Origin: Petrosia ficiformis
Taxonomy: Eukaryota > Porifera > Demospongiae > Haplosclerida > Petrosiidae
Assembly: GCA_947044365.1 (NCBI GenBank)
Contig: OX345636.1
Span: 11,037,809 to 11,101,808 of the forward strand
DNA length: 64,000 nucleotides
Direction of reading: 5' to 3'
Each line of letters opens with the position of its first letter. Position 1 is the stretch's first letter. The notes beneath the pieces were generated by a model. It was given only the letters and a program-made list of their open reading frames with translations. It had not been told where the DNA came from and searched no databases. Shown in pieces: positions 12,433-22,819 of the stretch. The position numbers and the translations under genes were made by a program.

Positions 12433-12744
12433 TCAAAAAAAAAAACAACAAAACTCAAGTAGTTCAACCTCAACTGCTATTCTTCTACTCTTTCTGTTCC
12501 ATACATCTACAATGTCTTCAAGGTCACTATCTGTCAGTTTGTCTGGGGACTCAATAGCAATTTTCATGAGGTGTGAAAGGCTAGTGTCACTTAAGCGGCT
12601 TCGTAGACGAGTTTTTATTAACTTCATCTGAGAGAAGCTTCTCTCTACAGAGGCAGTAGCAACAGGAATGGACAGACTGATGGTGGCTAGTGTACTCAAG
12701 TTTGGGAACATATTTTTCATCATTTCATTAGTATAGTGTAACAA
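12433..12744 (-). pseudogene. hAT transposase C-terminal dimerisation domain fragment
   Basis: About 100 residues with the hallmark hAT C-terminal block: SIPVATASVERSFSQMKLIK, then LRSRLSDTSLSHLMKIAIE. Known hAT transposases have the motif P-x-S-x-A-x-x-E-R-x-F-S at this place, where it mediates dimer formation. The frame ends with low-complexity residues at 12433. Upstream coding (toward higher coordinates) is cut exactly where the MITE starts (about 12741), and I found no continuation after the MITE's right half at 22312. The zinc finger and catalytic core are absent. Confidence 0.8.
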
Positions 12745-13108
12745 GTGTATATAGAGAAAAAAACATCCCTATATTTGCTTTGTGATGACTATGTATTAAG
12801 CATTGCTGATGGCACTAGTGTCTCTACCTTTCTGTGTACTCCTGGGGCCTGAAGACGTAAGTGTAAGCCTAATTGCAGTCTAAATACACAGATGTCTGAT
12901 GAACTGACTGAAGTACTCCTTCAAGGTTCTAAATGATGACTTCCTCGTGTCTGAAACTCAACAACTTATCATACTTACTTGTTAAAGATTCTTGCATAAT
13001 ATCTATGCTGTTTATCTGCTATATACAACAGTTATTAGCAGTTTTACATCCTTTCTGAATCTTCCTGGCTGCTCAAACGCGCGTTCTTTTACGCGCCACG
13101 CCCATTAA

Positions 13109-13480
13109 CACTTACAGTTTCGTAACCCGGGGGCTTTTGAAAAAAGAATGAATTAATTTTAATAATAATTCTAACCACACCTACCATGGATGTAATATAC
13201 TGATTGCGAGGTGTGGCTCAGCATCTCATTAAAATCAAAACCTTCGTTGCAAATGAATACAGGCAATTTGCAACTTTCTCCAACTTCTGGAGCAATCTAA
13301 CACTCACCTCAACCTTGCTTACCAATTACTGCAAGCACAGCATCTACTCAAGTCTGCACACGAACGCTATTTGTCACTTATTCTCCCAACATCCCTTTCT
13401 CTCTCGCTAGAACCAGCTAGAAACCCAAGTCTATACATCACACAAACATCAACATAACGTTCTACTCTCCTCTCCTTTCA

Positions 13481-13514
<34 letters not shown>

Positions 13515-13784
13515 TACTCTAAGCTAACTTCAAAGTAACATCAAAGGGCGGACACTTGAATCAAAGCACCGCTAGACCACATCCAACGAAGCGTAGGCGT
13601 TTTGAACAATAGAATGCCGACATGCCGCCACCACATTGGTATACTCTTGTAATCTACAGTAATTTGGGGTGTGGTACATCCAAGACCCAGCCATTGCAGT
13701 GAAATTTAGCAATGTAATAAGTAGGTGTGGTACTTCCTATCTGACAGGATGTTGTAAAATTACAACACTAAAAAACTGAAAGTG
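13109..13784. repeat. 676-bp terminal repeat R1 of the composite
   Basis: Begins CACTTACAGTTTCG and ends AAACTGAAAGTG, so each 676-bp unit itself has short inverted termini like a MITE. It contains a 29-T run (13483-13511) and no convincing coding sequence. The left flank is TTAA; the right flank is TTAT. Confidence 0.9.
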
Positions 13785-14067
13785 TTATATGGCATAAAAT
13801 ATTTGCAGTGGAGTTGGTGAAATCTCTTGTGATCTGGTGGTTCTATGAAGAACCAGGAGTGGTATACAACCACAAATTAAAAGAAAAATGACACCAACAA
13901 CAGATGAAAACACAAAAACAGTGACAATGAGAACAGAAACTGGAATAAAGACACTGAAATGTCATCAGATTAAATTAACATCGTTTGACAAGTACTCGTA
14001 CCCTCTGAGTCGTGGAATGATGGTCTCCTACGTTTACGACAACTGTACCCTTCCAACAACAAGTGAA

Positions 14068-14480
14068 CTAGTTCCAATCGAAATTACACTTATGATCAAA
14101 AGCATAGTACTTGTGCAACTGATCAGTTTTAGCAACTGCCCCCATAAACTTGTTGTATGCAGGCAGTAATGGGGGAACTGATTGAGCTACAAGTAGTCAT
14201 GATTTTCGCCCTACTTGTTCCCTGTAAACCTTACCCTTCATGGATTGTGGGAAAACATTCGTAACAAAGCTGACAACCTTGCGATCATGGAAAACAAAAT
14301 AGTTATTCCCACTTGATGAGCAAGAGTTATACGAACCCTTTGGAGGAGCACTGTTGTCTTTGGGGTCAGTGTCGTCTGTAGGACCTTCCATACCCGTAAA
14401 TTCTGGGTACATTCCAGAGTACAGCGATTGGAGAAGGCTATGAGCTTTAGCCTCACGTTTACGATCAGAAGAAGACGAAC
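14068..14480 (-). pseudogene. piggyBac transposase C-terminal relic, cargo 1
   Basis: Reads from an acceptor (tctacag) at 14481. An N-terminal Ser/Asp/Pro-rich stretch is followed by NYFVFHDRKVVSFVTNVFPQ, matching the piggyBac segment around 'WRDKR.V..LST'. After an in-frame TGA at about 14220 the same frame continues LPAYNKFMGAVAKTDQLHKYY, equivalent to the conserved YNKFMGGVD-x-x-DQ-x-x-x-YY block near the end of the DDE domain. It then stops at TAG (14068). The Asp of the GGVD motif is replaced (GAVAKTD). Only this part of the enzyme is present, so it is not functional. Confidence 0.8.
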
Positions 14481-14643
14481 CTGTAGACATGAAAAATTAC
14501 ATAATCATTTAATGCACTTGTAGTGTGTGAATCAAAATAATTAATTATGAGCACAATTATATGCAAAATACTACACATAATTTAATTAATACGTTCATGA
14601 ATATTCATGAGATTACGGTAACAACGATCAATATTGAAAGTTT

Positions 14644-16600
14644 GTGGTTAGTGGGTGGGATATACTCCACCCTCTGCCTATGAATATAGTTAAATCTCAG
14701 TGCATTTACATGTAAAATTGGGCCCAAATTTATGTAATATGCTCATAAATATTCATGAGTTTGACGTCACAATCATGAATATGCATGATTGTGTGGTTAG
14801 TGGGTGCGGTATACCCCACCTACTACCTATGAATATAGTTAAATCTCAGTCCAATTGCATGTAAAATTGGGCCCAAATTTAAGTAATATGCTCATGAATA
14901 TTCATGAGTTAGACGTCACAATCATAAATATTCATGATTGTGTGGTTAGTGGGTGGGGTATACTCCACCCTCTGCCTATGAATATAGTTAAATCTCAGTG
15001 CATTTGCATGTAAAATTGGGCCCAAATTTACGTAATATGCTCATGAATATTCATGAGTTTGACGTCACAATCATGAATATTCATGATTGTGTGGTTAGTG
15101 GGTGGGGTATACTCCACCCTCTGCCTATGAATATAGTTTAATCTCAGTGCATTTACATGTAAAATTGGGCCCAAATTTATGTAATATGCTCATGAATATT
15201 CATGAGTTTGACGTCACAATCATGAATATACATGATTGTGTGGTTAGTGGGTGCGGTATACTCCACCTACTACCTATGAATATAGTTAAATCTCAGTCCA
15301 ATTGCATGTAAAATTGGGCTCAAATTTAAGTAATATGCTCATGAATATTCATGAGTTTGACGTCACAATCATGAGTATTCATGATTGTGTGGTTAGTGGG
15401 TGGGGCATACTCCACCCTCTGCCTATGAATATAGTTAAATCTCAGTGCATTTACATGTAAAATTGGGCCCCAATTTAAGTAATATGCTCATGAATATTCA
15501 TGAGTTTGACGTCACAATCATGAATATTCATGAATGTGTGGTTAGTGGGTGGAGTATACTCCACCCTCTACCTATGAATATAGTTAAATCTCAGTCCAAT
15601 TGCATGTAAATTTGGGCCCAAATTTAAGTAATATGCTCATGAATATTCATGAGTTAGACGTCACAATCATGAATATTCATGATTGTGTGGTTAGTGGGTG
15701 GGGTATACTCCACCCTCTGCCTATGAATATAGTTAAATCTCAGTGCATTTGCATGTAAAATTGGGCCCAAATTTACGTAATATGCTCATGAATATTCATG
15801 AGTTTGACGTCACAATCATGAATATTCATGATTGTGTGGTTAGTGGGTGGGGTATACTCCACCCTCTGCCTATGAATATAGTTAAATCTCAGTGCATTTG
15901 CATGTAAAATTGGGCCCAAATTTACGTAATATGCTCATGAATATTCATGAGTTTGACGTCACAATCATGAATATTCATGATTGTGTGGTTAGTGGGTGGG
16001 GTATACTCCACCCTCTGCCTATGAATATAGTTAAATCTCAGTGCATTTACATGTAAAATTGGGCCCAAATTTATGTAATATGCTCATGAATATTCATGAG
16101 TTTGACGTCACAATCATGAATATACATGATTGTGTGGTTAGTGGGTGCGGTATACTCCACCTACTACCTATGAATATAGTTAAATCTCAGTCCAATTGCA
16201 TGTAAAATTGGGCTCAAATTTAAGTAATATGCTCATGAATATTCATGAGTTTGACGTCACAATCATGAGTATTCATGATTGTGTGGTTAGTGGGTGGGGC
16301 ATACTCCACCCTCTGCCTATGAATATAGTTAAATCTCAGTGCATTTGCATGTAAAATTGGGCCCAAATTTACGTAATATGCTCATGAATATTCATGAGTT
16401 TGACGTCACAATCATGAATTTTCACGATTGTGTGGTTAGTGGGTGGGGTATACTCCACCCTCTACCTATGAATATAGTGAAATCTCAGTGCAATTGCATG
16501 TAAAATTTGGGACTATATTTAATTGTTATGCTCATGAACATTCATGAGTTTGACGTCACAATGATCACTATTCATACATTGTGGTTAGCGGGTGAGGTAT
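14644..16600. repeat. 149-bp palindrome-rich satellite array 1 (13 units)
   Basis: The motif 'gtggttagtgggtg' recurs at 14644, 14793, 14942, 15091, 15240, 15389 and 15538 and on to 16581, a constant 149-bp period. Each unit contains several self-complementary words: CTCATGAATATTCATGAG, AATCATGAATATTCATGATT, TTGGGCCCAA, TGACGTCA (in 11 of 13 units) and a near-palindrome around GTATAC. A variant pair of units ('gtgcggtatactccacctac') recurs at 15240 and 16134, 894 bp or six units apart, indicating higher-order repeat structure. Outer units are more diverged. Confidence 0.95.
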
Positions 16601-16739
16601 AGTCCACCCTCTATCTATGAATATCATTGAAAGTGTTTCAAGACGACATATAATTTGCTCATAGTTTCGTACATTTATATTAATTTGACCACATCAAGTA
16701 TAAAGTAGCATCTCGTGACATTTATTATTACAGGCTGTA

Positions 16740-16765
16740 TTACAATTATTATATATACATAATAT

Positions 16766-16851
<86 letters not shown>

Positions 16852-17095
16852 AATTATATATATATTGTATATAGACCTGTGAATCTTTAATCCACCAGCA
16901 TACTATATATTGTATATAGTACACTTACAGTTCTTATATACCACAATATAAACCCTTGGTTTAGTGTCTTTGGATGTGATATAGCCCGAGCTTGCGAGAC
17001 ACTAAACCTCGGGTCTATATTTTGTATATAAGAACTGTAAGTGTACTATATAATATACATATATATATATAGATATAGATATTATATATATATAT

Positions 17096-17137
<42 letters not shown>

Positions 17138-17160
17138 TATATATATATATATACATAATA
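16740..17160. repeat. AT-dinucleotide tracts flanking a 136-bp hairpin, cargo 1
   Basis: (AT)n tracts at about 16741-16865 and 17050-17155 surround an inverted repeat at 16915-17050. The left arm 'tatagtacacttacagttc' and on pairs with the right arm 'gaactgtaagtgtactata', and the inner stem 'ggtttagtgtct' pairs with 'agacactaaacc'. The arms include CACTTACAGTT, the same 11-mer that starts the composite's terminus. The hairpin resembles a short MITE inserted in AT repeats. Confidence 0.85.
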
Positions 17161-17296
17161 GTAATAACCTGTCGTCTTGTATTATCAGAGATTATGTAAT
17201 TATTGTTATTCACTCACCAAATGTATCGCTGTGTTCGAGATCTGTACTCATATTATCTAAAACAATAAAAATGATATACTTGTACAACAGGATTAT

Positions 17297-17668
17297 CACT
17301 TACAGTTTCGTAACCCGGGGGCTTTTGAAAAAAGAATGAATTAATTTTAATAATAATTCTAACCACACCTACCATGGATGTAATATACTGATTGCGAGGT
17401 GTGGCTCAGCATCTCATTAAAATCAAAACCTTCGTTGCAAATGAATACAGGCAATTTGCAACTTTCTCCAACTTCTGGAGCAATCTAACACTCACCTCAA
17501 CCTTGCTTACCAATTACTGCAAGCACAGCATCTACTCAAGTCTGCACACGAACGCTATTTGTCACTTATTCTCCCAACATCCCTTTCTCTCTCGCTAGAA
17601 CCAGCTAGAAACCCAAGTCTATACATCACACAAACATCAACATAACGTTCTACTCTCCTCTCCTTTCA

Positions 17669-17702
<34 letters not shown>

Positions 17703-17972
17703 TACTCTAAGCTAACTTCAAAGTAACATCAAAGGGCGGACACTTGAATCAAAGCACCGCTAGACCACATCCAACGAAGCGTAGGCGTTTTGAACAATAG
17801 AATGCCGACATGCCGCCACCACATTGGTATACTCTTGTAATCTACAGTAATTTGGGGTGTGGTACATCCAAGACCCAGCCATTGCAGTGAAATTTAGCAA
17901 TGTAATAAGTAGGTGTGGTACTTCCTATCTGACAGGATGTTGTAAAATTACAACACTAAAAAACTGAAAGTG
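17297..17972. repeat. 676-bp repeat R2 of the composite (central)
   Basis: Offset exactly 4188 bp from R1, with the same 29-T run at 17671-17699. Flanked by TTAT on both sides (17293-17296 and 17973-17976), unlike the outer TTAA borders. Confidence 0.9.
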
Positions 17973-18255
17973 TTATATGGCATAAAATATTTGCAGTGGA
18001 GTTGGTGAAATCTCTTGTGATCTGGTGGTTCTATGAAGAACCAGGAGTGGTATACAACCACAAATTAAAAGAAAAATGACACCAACAACAGATGAAAACA
18101 CAAAAACAGTGACAATGAGAACAGAAACTGGAATAAAGACACTGAAATGTCATCAGATTAAATTAACATCGTTTGACAAGTACTCGTACCCTCTGAGTCG
18201 TGGAATGATGGTCTCCTACGTTTACGACAACTGTACCCTTCCAACAACAAGTGAA

Positions 18256-18668
18256 CTAGTTCCAATCGAAATTACACTTATGATCAAAAGCATAGTACTT
18301 GTGCAACTGATCAGTTTTAGCAACTGCCCCCATAAACTTGTTGTATGCAGGCAGTAATGGGGGAACTGATTGAGCTACAAGTAGTCATGATTTTCGCCCT
18401 ACTTGTTCCCTGTAAACCTTACCCTTCATGGATTGTGGGAAAACATTCGTAACAAAGCTGACAACCTTGCGATCATGGAAAACAAAATAGTTATTCCCAC
18501 TTGATGAGCAAGAGTTATACGAACCCTTTGGAGGAGCACTGTTGTCTTTGGGGTCAGTGTCGTCTGTAGGACCTTCCATACCCGTAAATTCTGGGTACAT
18601 TCCAGAGTACAGCGATTGGAGAAGGCTATGAGCTTTAGCCTCACGTTTACGATCAGAAGAAGACGAAC
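18256..18668 (-). pseudogene. piggyBac transposase C-terminal relic, cargo 2
   Basis: Identical in all visible residues to the relic at 14068-14480, carrying the same internal TGA and the same final TAG. The shared lesions show that the relic was already dead when the 4188-bp unit was duplicated (or that the second unit is an assembly duplicate). Confidence 0.8.
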
Positions 18669-18831
18669 CTGTAGACATGAAAAATTACATAATCATTTAA
18701 TGCACTTGTAGTGTGTGAATCAAAATAATTAATTATGAGCACAATTATATGCAAAATACTACACATAATTTAATTAATACGTTCATGAATATTCATGAGA
18801 TTACGGTAACAACGATCAATATTGAAAGTTT

Positions 18832-20788
18832 GTGGTTAGTGGGTGGGATATACTCCACCCTCTGCCTATGAATATAGTTAAATCTCAGTGCATTTACATG
18901 TAAAATTGGGCCCAAATTTATGTAATATGCTCATAAATATTCATGAGTTTGACGTCACAATCATGAATATGCATGATTGTGTGGTTAGTGGGTGCGGTAT
19001 ACCCCACCTACTACCTATGAATATAGTTAAATCTCAGTCCAATTGCATGTAAAATTGGGCCCAAATTTAAGTAATATGCTCATGAATATTCATGAGTTAG
19101 ACGTCACAATCATAAATATTCATGATTGTGTGGTTAGTGGGTGGGGTATACTCCACCCTCTGCCTATGAATATAGTTAAATCTCAGTGCATTTGCATGTA
19201 AAATTGGGCCCAAATTTACGTAATATGCTCATGAATATTCATGAGTTTGACGTCACAATCATGAATATTCATGATTGTGTGGTTAGTGGGTGGGGTATAC
19301 TCCACCCTCTGCCTATGAATATAGTTTAATCTCAGTGCATTTACATGTAAAATTGGGCCCAAATTTATGTAATATGCTCATGAATATTCATGAGTTTGAC
19401 GTCACAATCATGAATATACATGATTGTGTGGTTAGTGGGTGCGGTATACTCCACCTACTACCTATGAATATAGTTAAATCTCAGTCCAATTGCATGTAAA
19501 ATTGGGCTCAAATTTAAGTAATATGCTCATGAATATTCATGAGTTTGACGTCACAATCATGAGTATTCATGATTGTGTGGTTAGTGGGTGGGGCATACTC
19601 CACCCTCTGCCTATGAATATAGTTAAATCTCAGTGCATTTACATGTAAAATTGGGCCCCAATTTAAGTAATATGCTCATGAATATTCATGAGTTTGACGT
19701 CACAATCATGAATATTCATGAATGTGTGGTTAGTGGGTGGAGTATACTCCACCCTCTACCTATGAATATAGTTAAATCTCAGTCCAATTGCATGTAAATT
19801 TGGGCCCAAATTTAAGTAATATGCTCATGAATATTCATGAGTTAGACGTCACAATCATGAATATTCATGATTGTGTGGTTAGTGGGTGGGGTATACTCCA
19901 CCCTCTGCCTATGAATATAGTTAAATCTCAGTGCATTTGCATGTAAAATTGGGCCCAAATTTACGTAATATGCTCATGAATATTCATGAGTTTGACGTCA
20001 CAATCATGAATATTCATGATTGTGTGGTTAGTGGGTGGGGTATACTCCACCCTCTGCCTATGAATATAGTTAAATCTCAGTGCATTTGCATGTAAAATTG
20101 GGCCCAAATTTACGTAATATGCTCATGAATATTCATGAGTTTGACGTCACAATCATGAATATTCATGATTGTGTGGTTAGTGGGTGGGGTATACTCCACC
20201 CTCTGCCTATGAATATAGTTAAATCTCAGTGCATTTACATGTAAAATTGGGCCCAAATTTATGTAATATGCTCATGAATATTCATGAGTTTGACGTCACA
20301 ATCATGAATATACATGATTGTGTGGTTAGTGGGTGCGGTATACTCCACCTACTACCTATGAATATAGTTAAATCTCAGTCCAATTGCATGTAAAATTGGG
20401 CTCAAATTTAAGTAATATGCTCATGAATATTCATGAGTTTGACGTCACAATCATGAGTATTCATGATTGTGTGGTTAGTGGGTGGGGCATACTCCACCCT
20501 CTGCCTATGAATATAGTTAAATCTCAGTGCATTTGCATGTAAAATTGGGCCCAAATTTACGTAATATGCTCATGAATATTCATGAGTTTGACGTCACAAT
20601 CATGAATTTTCACGATTGTGTGGTTAGTGGGTGGGGTATACTCCACCCTCTACCTATGAATATAGTGAAATCTCAGTGCAATTGCATGTAAAATTTGGGA
20701 CTATATTTAATTGTTATGCTCATGAACATTCATGAGTTTGACGTCACAATGATCACTATTCATACATTGTGGTTAGCGGGTGAGGTAT
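18832..20788. repeat. 149-bp palindrome-rich satellite array 2 (13 units)
   Basis: Copy of the array at 14644-16600 within cargo 2, same unit order and variants, offset 4188 bp. Confidence 0.95.
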
Positions 20789-20927
20789 AGTCCACCCTCT
20801 ATCTATGAATATCATTGAAAGTGTTTCAAGACGACATATAATTTGCTCATAGTTTCGTACATTTATATTAATTTGACCACATCAAGTATAAAGTAGCATC
20901 TCGTGACATTTATTATTACAGGCTGTA

Positions 20928-20953
20928 TTACAATTATTATATATACATAATAT

Positions 20954-21039
<86 letters not shown>

Positions 21040-21283
21040 AATTATATATATATTGTATATAGACCTGTGAATCTTTAATCCACCAGCATACTATATATTG
21101 TATATAGTACACTTACAGTTCTTATATACCACAATATAAACCCTTGGTTTAGTGTCTTTGGATGTGATATAGCCCGAGCTTGCGAGACACTAAACCTCGG
21201 GTCTATATTTTGTATATAAGAACTGTAAGTGTACTATATAATATACATATATATATATAGATATAGATATTATATATATATAT

Positions 21284-21325
<42 letters not shown>

Positions 21326-21348
21326 TATATATATATATATACATAATA
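20928..21348. repeat. AT-dinucleotide tracts flanking a 136-bp hairpin, cargo 2
   Basis: Second copy of 16740-17160; hairpin at 21103-21238. Net AT tract lengths are unchanged, as shown by the unbroken 4188-bp offset. Confidence 0.85.
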
Positions 21349-21484
21349 GTAATAACCTGTCGTCTTGTATTATCAGAGATTATGTAATTATTGTTATTCA
21401 CTCACCAAATGTATCGCTGTGTTCGAGATCTGTACTCATATTATCTAAAACAATAAAAATGATATACTTGTACAACAGGATTAT

Positions 21485-21856
21485 CACTTACAGTTTCGTA
21501 ACCCGGGGGCTTTTGAAAAAAGAATGAATTAATTTTAATAATAATTCTAACCACACCTACCATGGATGTAATATACTGATTGCGAGGTGTGGCTCAGCAT
21601 CTCATTAAAATCAAAACCTTCGTTGCAAATGAATACAGGCAATTTGCAACTTTCTCCAACTTCTGGAGCAATCTAACACTCACCTCAACCTTGCTTACCA
21701 ATTACTGCAAGCACAGCATCTACTCAAGTCTGCACACGAACGCTATTTGTCACTTATTCTCCCAACATCCCTTTCTCTCTCGCTAGAACCAGCTAGAAAC
21801 CCAAGTCTATACATCACACAAACATCAACATAACGTTCTACTCTCCTCTCCTTTCA

Positions 21857-21890
<34 letters not shown>

Positions 21891-22160
21891 TACTCTAAGC
21901 TAACTTCAAAGTAACATCAAAGGGCGGACACTTGAATCAAAGCACCGCTAGACCACATCCAACGAAGCGTAGGCGTTTTGAACAATAGAATGCCGACATG
22001 CCGCCACCACATTGGTATACTCTTGTAATCTACAGTAATTTGGGGTGTGGTACATCCAAGACCCAGCCATTGCAGTGAAATTTAGCAATGTAATAAGTAG
22101 GTGTGGTACTTCCTATCTGACAGGATGTTGTAAAATTACAACACTAAAAAACTGAAAGTG
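21485..22160. repeat. 676-bp terminal repeat R3 of the composite
   Basis: Third copy, again offset 4188 bp, with a 29-T run at 21859-21887. It stops precisely at the inverted terminus AAACTGAAAGTG followed by TTAA, where the MITE resumes. Confidence 0.9.
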
Positions 22161-22706
22161 TTAATTGCCCGAGCCCCCGGGAATGACGCAACTTCCTTAA
22201 CTACGTATACAACGCATAGTCGCGCAAGTGACACAAGAATATATATATATAATTATACATTAAACCCCGTGGAAAGCAATTATAGGGATGGCCCTACGGG
22301 CCATAAAAATAGTATCTCAAACAGTTACATCATTGTGGTCTGAAAATGCACCAGAAATGACCTCAGAGAGTCTAACACCAAACAAATCCCTGGGGGAGCA
22401 TCTCCCCAGACCCCCCTAGGCAGTTGCTGTGAGAGCACACCAACCCTATACATTGCCCCCCCCCCCCCAAGTTCTCAACTTTCTGCCCCCCCTTGACAAT
22501 TTTTCTAAATGAAAGCCTGTATCACTTATGTATATAATCATCATACAGTGGTGAGTTACAAACTCTTCCTCATCTCCTTCAGGAGGACTCATTTAGAGGA
22601 TGTCATAACACATTCTACTCTACTATGTCATTAAGGGTATGTACATGTACCTTATTATATTAAAGGTTCAATCAGTGATACAATATATCTGTATGTGTGT
22701 GTTTAG

Positions 22707-22817
22707 AAAAAATGAGACAGCTAGTGTTTACCAGATCCTCAGGCCATCAACTGAACGAACAGGCGGCCTTACGGGGACTGACATCCAACTGAATGACAGA
22801 CCTCTTTCTGTCAGGAG
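22707..22817 (+). CDS. Isolated exon, possibly heparanase-like (GH79)
   Basis: Acceptor gtgtgtttag and donor gtaactt bound an open 111-nt segment encoding NETASVYQILRPS, then GLTGTDIQLNDRPLSV. Heparanases have near their C-terminus a Y-x-L-x-P segment, then a variable loop, then a V-x-LNG-x-x-L strand; this exon resembles that layout. No neighbouring heparanase exon was found in the window, so it may be a gene fragment carried in the local repeats. The assignment is weak. Confidence 0.3.
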
Positions 22818-22819
22818 GT

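Larger units (their letters stand above)
13785..17296. mobile_element. Cargo segment 1 of the composite (3512 bp)
   Basis: Order: TTAT, about 280 bp unassigned, piggyBac transposase relic (minus), unassigned AT-rich DNA, 149-bp satellite array, AT dinucleotide tracts around a long hairpin, about 140 bp unassigned, TTAT. Apart from the relic no gene is supported. Confidence 0.8.
17973..21484. mobile_element. Cargo segment 2 of the composite (3512 bp)
   Basis: Same content as 13785-17296 at a constant 4188-bp offset. I found no base difference in the parts compared by eye, including open frames, homopolymer and AT tract lengths. Confidence 0.8.
13109..22160. mobile_element. TTAA-flanked composite element, 9052 bp
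   Basis: Bordered by TTAA on both sides (13105-13108 and 22161-22164) within a MITE whose undisturbed copies carry one TTAA there. The outer ends are inverted: CACTTACAGTTT on the left, AAACTGAAAGTG on the right (11 of 12 pair). Inside, a 4188-bp unit is repeated twice, followed by a third 676-bp partial unit. The structure is therefore R(676)-cargo(3512)-R-cargo-R. A TTAA target plus an internal piggyBac transposase relic point to a piggyBac-type mobiliser. Repeat units look identical, including a 29-T homopolymer. Confidence 0.85.
12741..22311 (+). mobile_element. MITE family A, copy 3, split by the 9-kb composite
   Basis: The left half (12741-13108) ends at the internal 'cgcccattaa'. The right half resumes at 22161 'ttaattgcccgagcccccg' and ends 'gggatggccctacgggcc' at about 22311. 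Uninterrupted family members read straight through this junction ('cccattaattgaccgagc'), so the intervening 9 kb inserted into a TTAA in the MITE. The left half closely matches copy 7 (41446-41958). Confidence 0.9.
12346..22517. mobile_element. hAT-like element split by nested insertions
   Basis: The left end 'agggtttca' is preceded by TGTATGGC (12338-12345). The right end '...tctaaatgaaagcc' is followed by TGTATCAC (22518-22525), a 6/8 match to an 8-bp target duplication. The ends match the short element at 30512-30851, which has the same termini and a perfect 8-bp duplication. Just inside the left part lies a minus-strand hAT transposase C-terminus. A family A MITE (12741-22311) interrupts it and is itself interrupted by the TTAA composite. 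Confidence 0.7.

Noticed and set aside
13204..13410. 68-codon open frame in the 676-bp repeat (also at 17392 and 21580)
   Set aside because: Its identity across copies only reflects identity of the DNA; no recognisable domain, splice context or codon pattern.
14644..20788. Regular 149-bp repeats considered as a CRISPR array
   Set aside because: The whole unit repeats without unique spacers, the period is far too long, and the genome is eukaryotic.
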